From Gemmatimonadota bacterium (lineage in GTDB: Bacteria; Gemmatimonadota; Gemmatimonadetes; Longimicrobiales; Longimicrobiaceae): a DNA stretch of 5,787 nt. The position numbers were made by a program, and so were the translations under genes. The DNA is taken from positions 1 to 5,787 of the forward strand of contig JAFAYN010000385.1 of assembly GCA_019240375.1 (NCBI GenBank), read 5' to 3'. Within the stretch, counting starts at the first letter, position 1, and the number at the start of each line of letters is the position of its first letter. Below the pieces are notes generated by a model. It saw only the letters and a list, made by a program, of their open reading frames with translations. It ran no database searches and was not told where the DNA came from. Shown here in pieces: positions 5,085 through 5,787 of the stretch.

Positions 5085-5787
5085 TCAGCCGAGCTTGCGG
5101 ATCTCCTCTGTGAGCCGCGGCACGATCTCGAACAGGTCGCCCACGATCCCGTAGTCGGCGACCTTGAAGATCGGCGCCTCGGGGTCCTTGTTGATCGCCA
5201 CGATGTAGCGGGCGGTGCGCATCCCGGCCAGGTGCTGGATCGCCCCGGAAATCCCGATGGCGAAGTAAAGCGTCGGCGCGACCGTCTTCCCGGTCTGCCC
5301 CACCTGCTCGGCGTGCGGACGCCACCCGGCGTCCACCACCGCGCGCGAGGCGCCGACCGCAGCCTTGCCGTGGAACGCCTCGGCGAGGTCTTCGAGCAGC
5401 TTGAAGTTCTCGGGGTTCTGCAGACCGCGGCCGCCGGAGATCACCACCGGCGCCTCCCCCACGTCCAGCTTCTCGGCCGCGCCGGTCCGGATCTCCCGGA
5501 CGATGGCGCCGAAGTCGGCCTGGTTCACCGACACGTCCAGCGCCTGCACCTCGCCGGCCTTCGCGTTCTCCACCGGGAGGAAGACGTTGGGGCGGAGCGA
5601 GGCCACGCCCGGCTTGCTGGAGAGCTTGACCTTTGCGAACACCTTGCCGGCGAACTCGGGGCGGGTCACCACCAGCGCGTCACCGTCCATGTCCACCGCG
5701 GTACACTCGCTGGCGTACTCCACGCCCAGGCGGGCCGCCACCCGGGGCGCCAGGTCCTTCCCCATGGCCGAGGCCGGGAAGAGGGCG
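5085..5787 (-). CDS. etfA: Electron transfer flavoprotein subunit alpha, C-terminal part (runs off the right edge)
   Basis: Alpha subunit of the soluble heterodimeric electron transfer flavoprotein, which carries electrons from acyl-CoA and other dehydrogenases to the ETF:quinone oxidoreductase. The last 233 residues are visible; the start (about 90 residues) is outside the window. The first visible residues ALFPASAMGKDLAPRVAARL fit the end of the alpha/beta domain. The C-terminal FAD domain has all its marks: VVISGGRG at about 114-121, NPENFKLLEDLA, GASRAVVDAGW, QVGQTGKTVAPTLYFAIGIS at about 161-180, AIQHLAGM, and INKDPEAPIFKVADYGIVGD near the end. The Met at 5765 is internal, not the start. 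In most genomes etfB is just upstream, which would be off the right edge here. A 159-bp gap with hairpins separates it from the next minus-strand gene. Confidence 0.97.
   Translation of the reverse strand, partial: ALFPASAMGKDLAPRVAARLGVEYASECTAVDMDGDALVVTRPEFAGKVFAKVKLSSKPGVASLRPNVFLPVENAKAGEVQALDVSVNQADFGAIVREIRTGAAEKLDVGEAPVVISGGRGLQNPENFKLLEDLAEAFHGKAAVGASRAVVDAGWRPHAEQVGQTGKTVAPTLYFAIGISGAIQHLAGMRTARYIVAINKDPEAPIFKVADYGIVGDLFEIVPRLTEEIRKLG

Overview
This is a GC-rich bacterial window with five complete and two partial protein-coding genes. Composition and gene content suggest a Gemmatimonadota-like organism (perhaps Longimicrobium), but that is inference from GC content and general resemblance; no rRNA or other definitive marker is present. 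I see no tRNA, rRNA, transposon or CRISPR array. All genes look like ordinary chromosomal genes of one composition.

Layout, left to right. The minus strand from 690 to the left edge holds the first 230 residues of valyl-tRNA synthetase (valS), with a good sigma-70-type promoter at 760-788. Divergent from it, on plus, is a luciferase-like flavin monooxygenase (927-1982). Its last 19 bp overlap the 3' end of a convergent minus-strand DUF4186 gene (1964-2323). Next comes a 330-bp gene-free stretch (2324-2653) that is rich in inverted repeats: one long imperfect hairpin and a strikingly regular array of three hairpins spaced exactly 40 nt apart, with compensating differences in their stems. From 4925 down to 2654 on minus lies a compact three-gene unit: a membrane-anchored protein with short beta-like repeats, a lipoprotein with a probable jelly-roll domain, and a response regulator with REC and HD-GYP domains. 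These are separated by 5 nt and then joined by a 4-nt start/stop overlap. Upstream of it, also on minus, is the C-terminal two thirds of electron transfer flavoprotein subunit alpha (etfA). The 159-bp gap after etfA holds two alternative, mutually exclusive hairpins and a perfect 7-bp inverted repeat just before the ribosome binding site of the three-gene unit.

How they work together. valS and etfA are housekeeping genes (tRNA charging; electron transfer from acyl-CoA and related dehydrogenases). The three-gene unit is the most coherent functional group: its tight spacing implies co-transcription and translational coupling of two envelope proteins with an intracellular c-di-GMP phosphodiesterase. 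No histidine kinase is visible nearby. The monooxygenase and DUF4186 genes have no evident functional link beyond their overlapping tails. The least explained material is the structured non-coding DNA, above all the 40-nt-period hairpin array.
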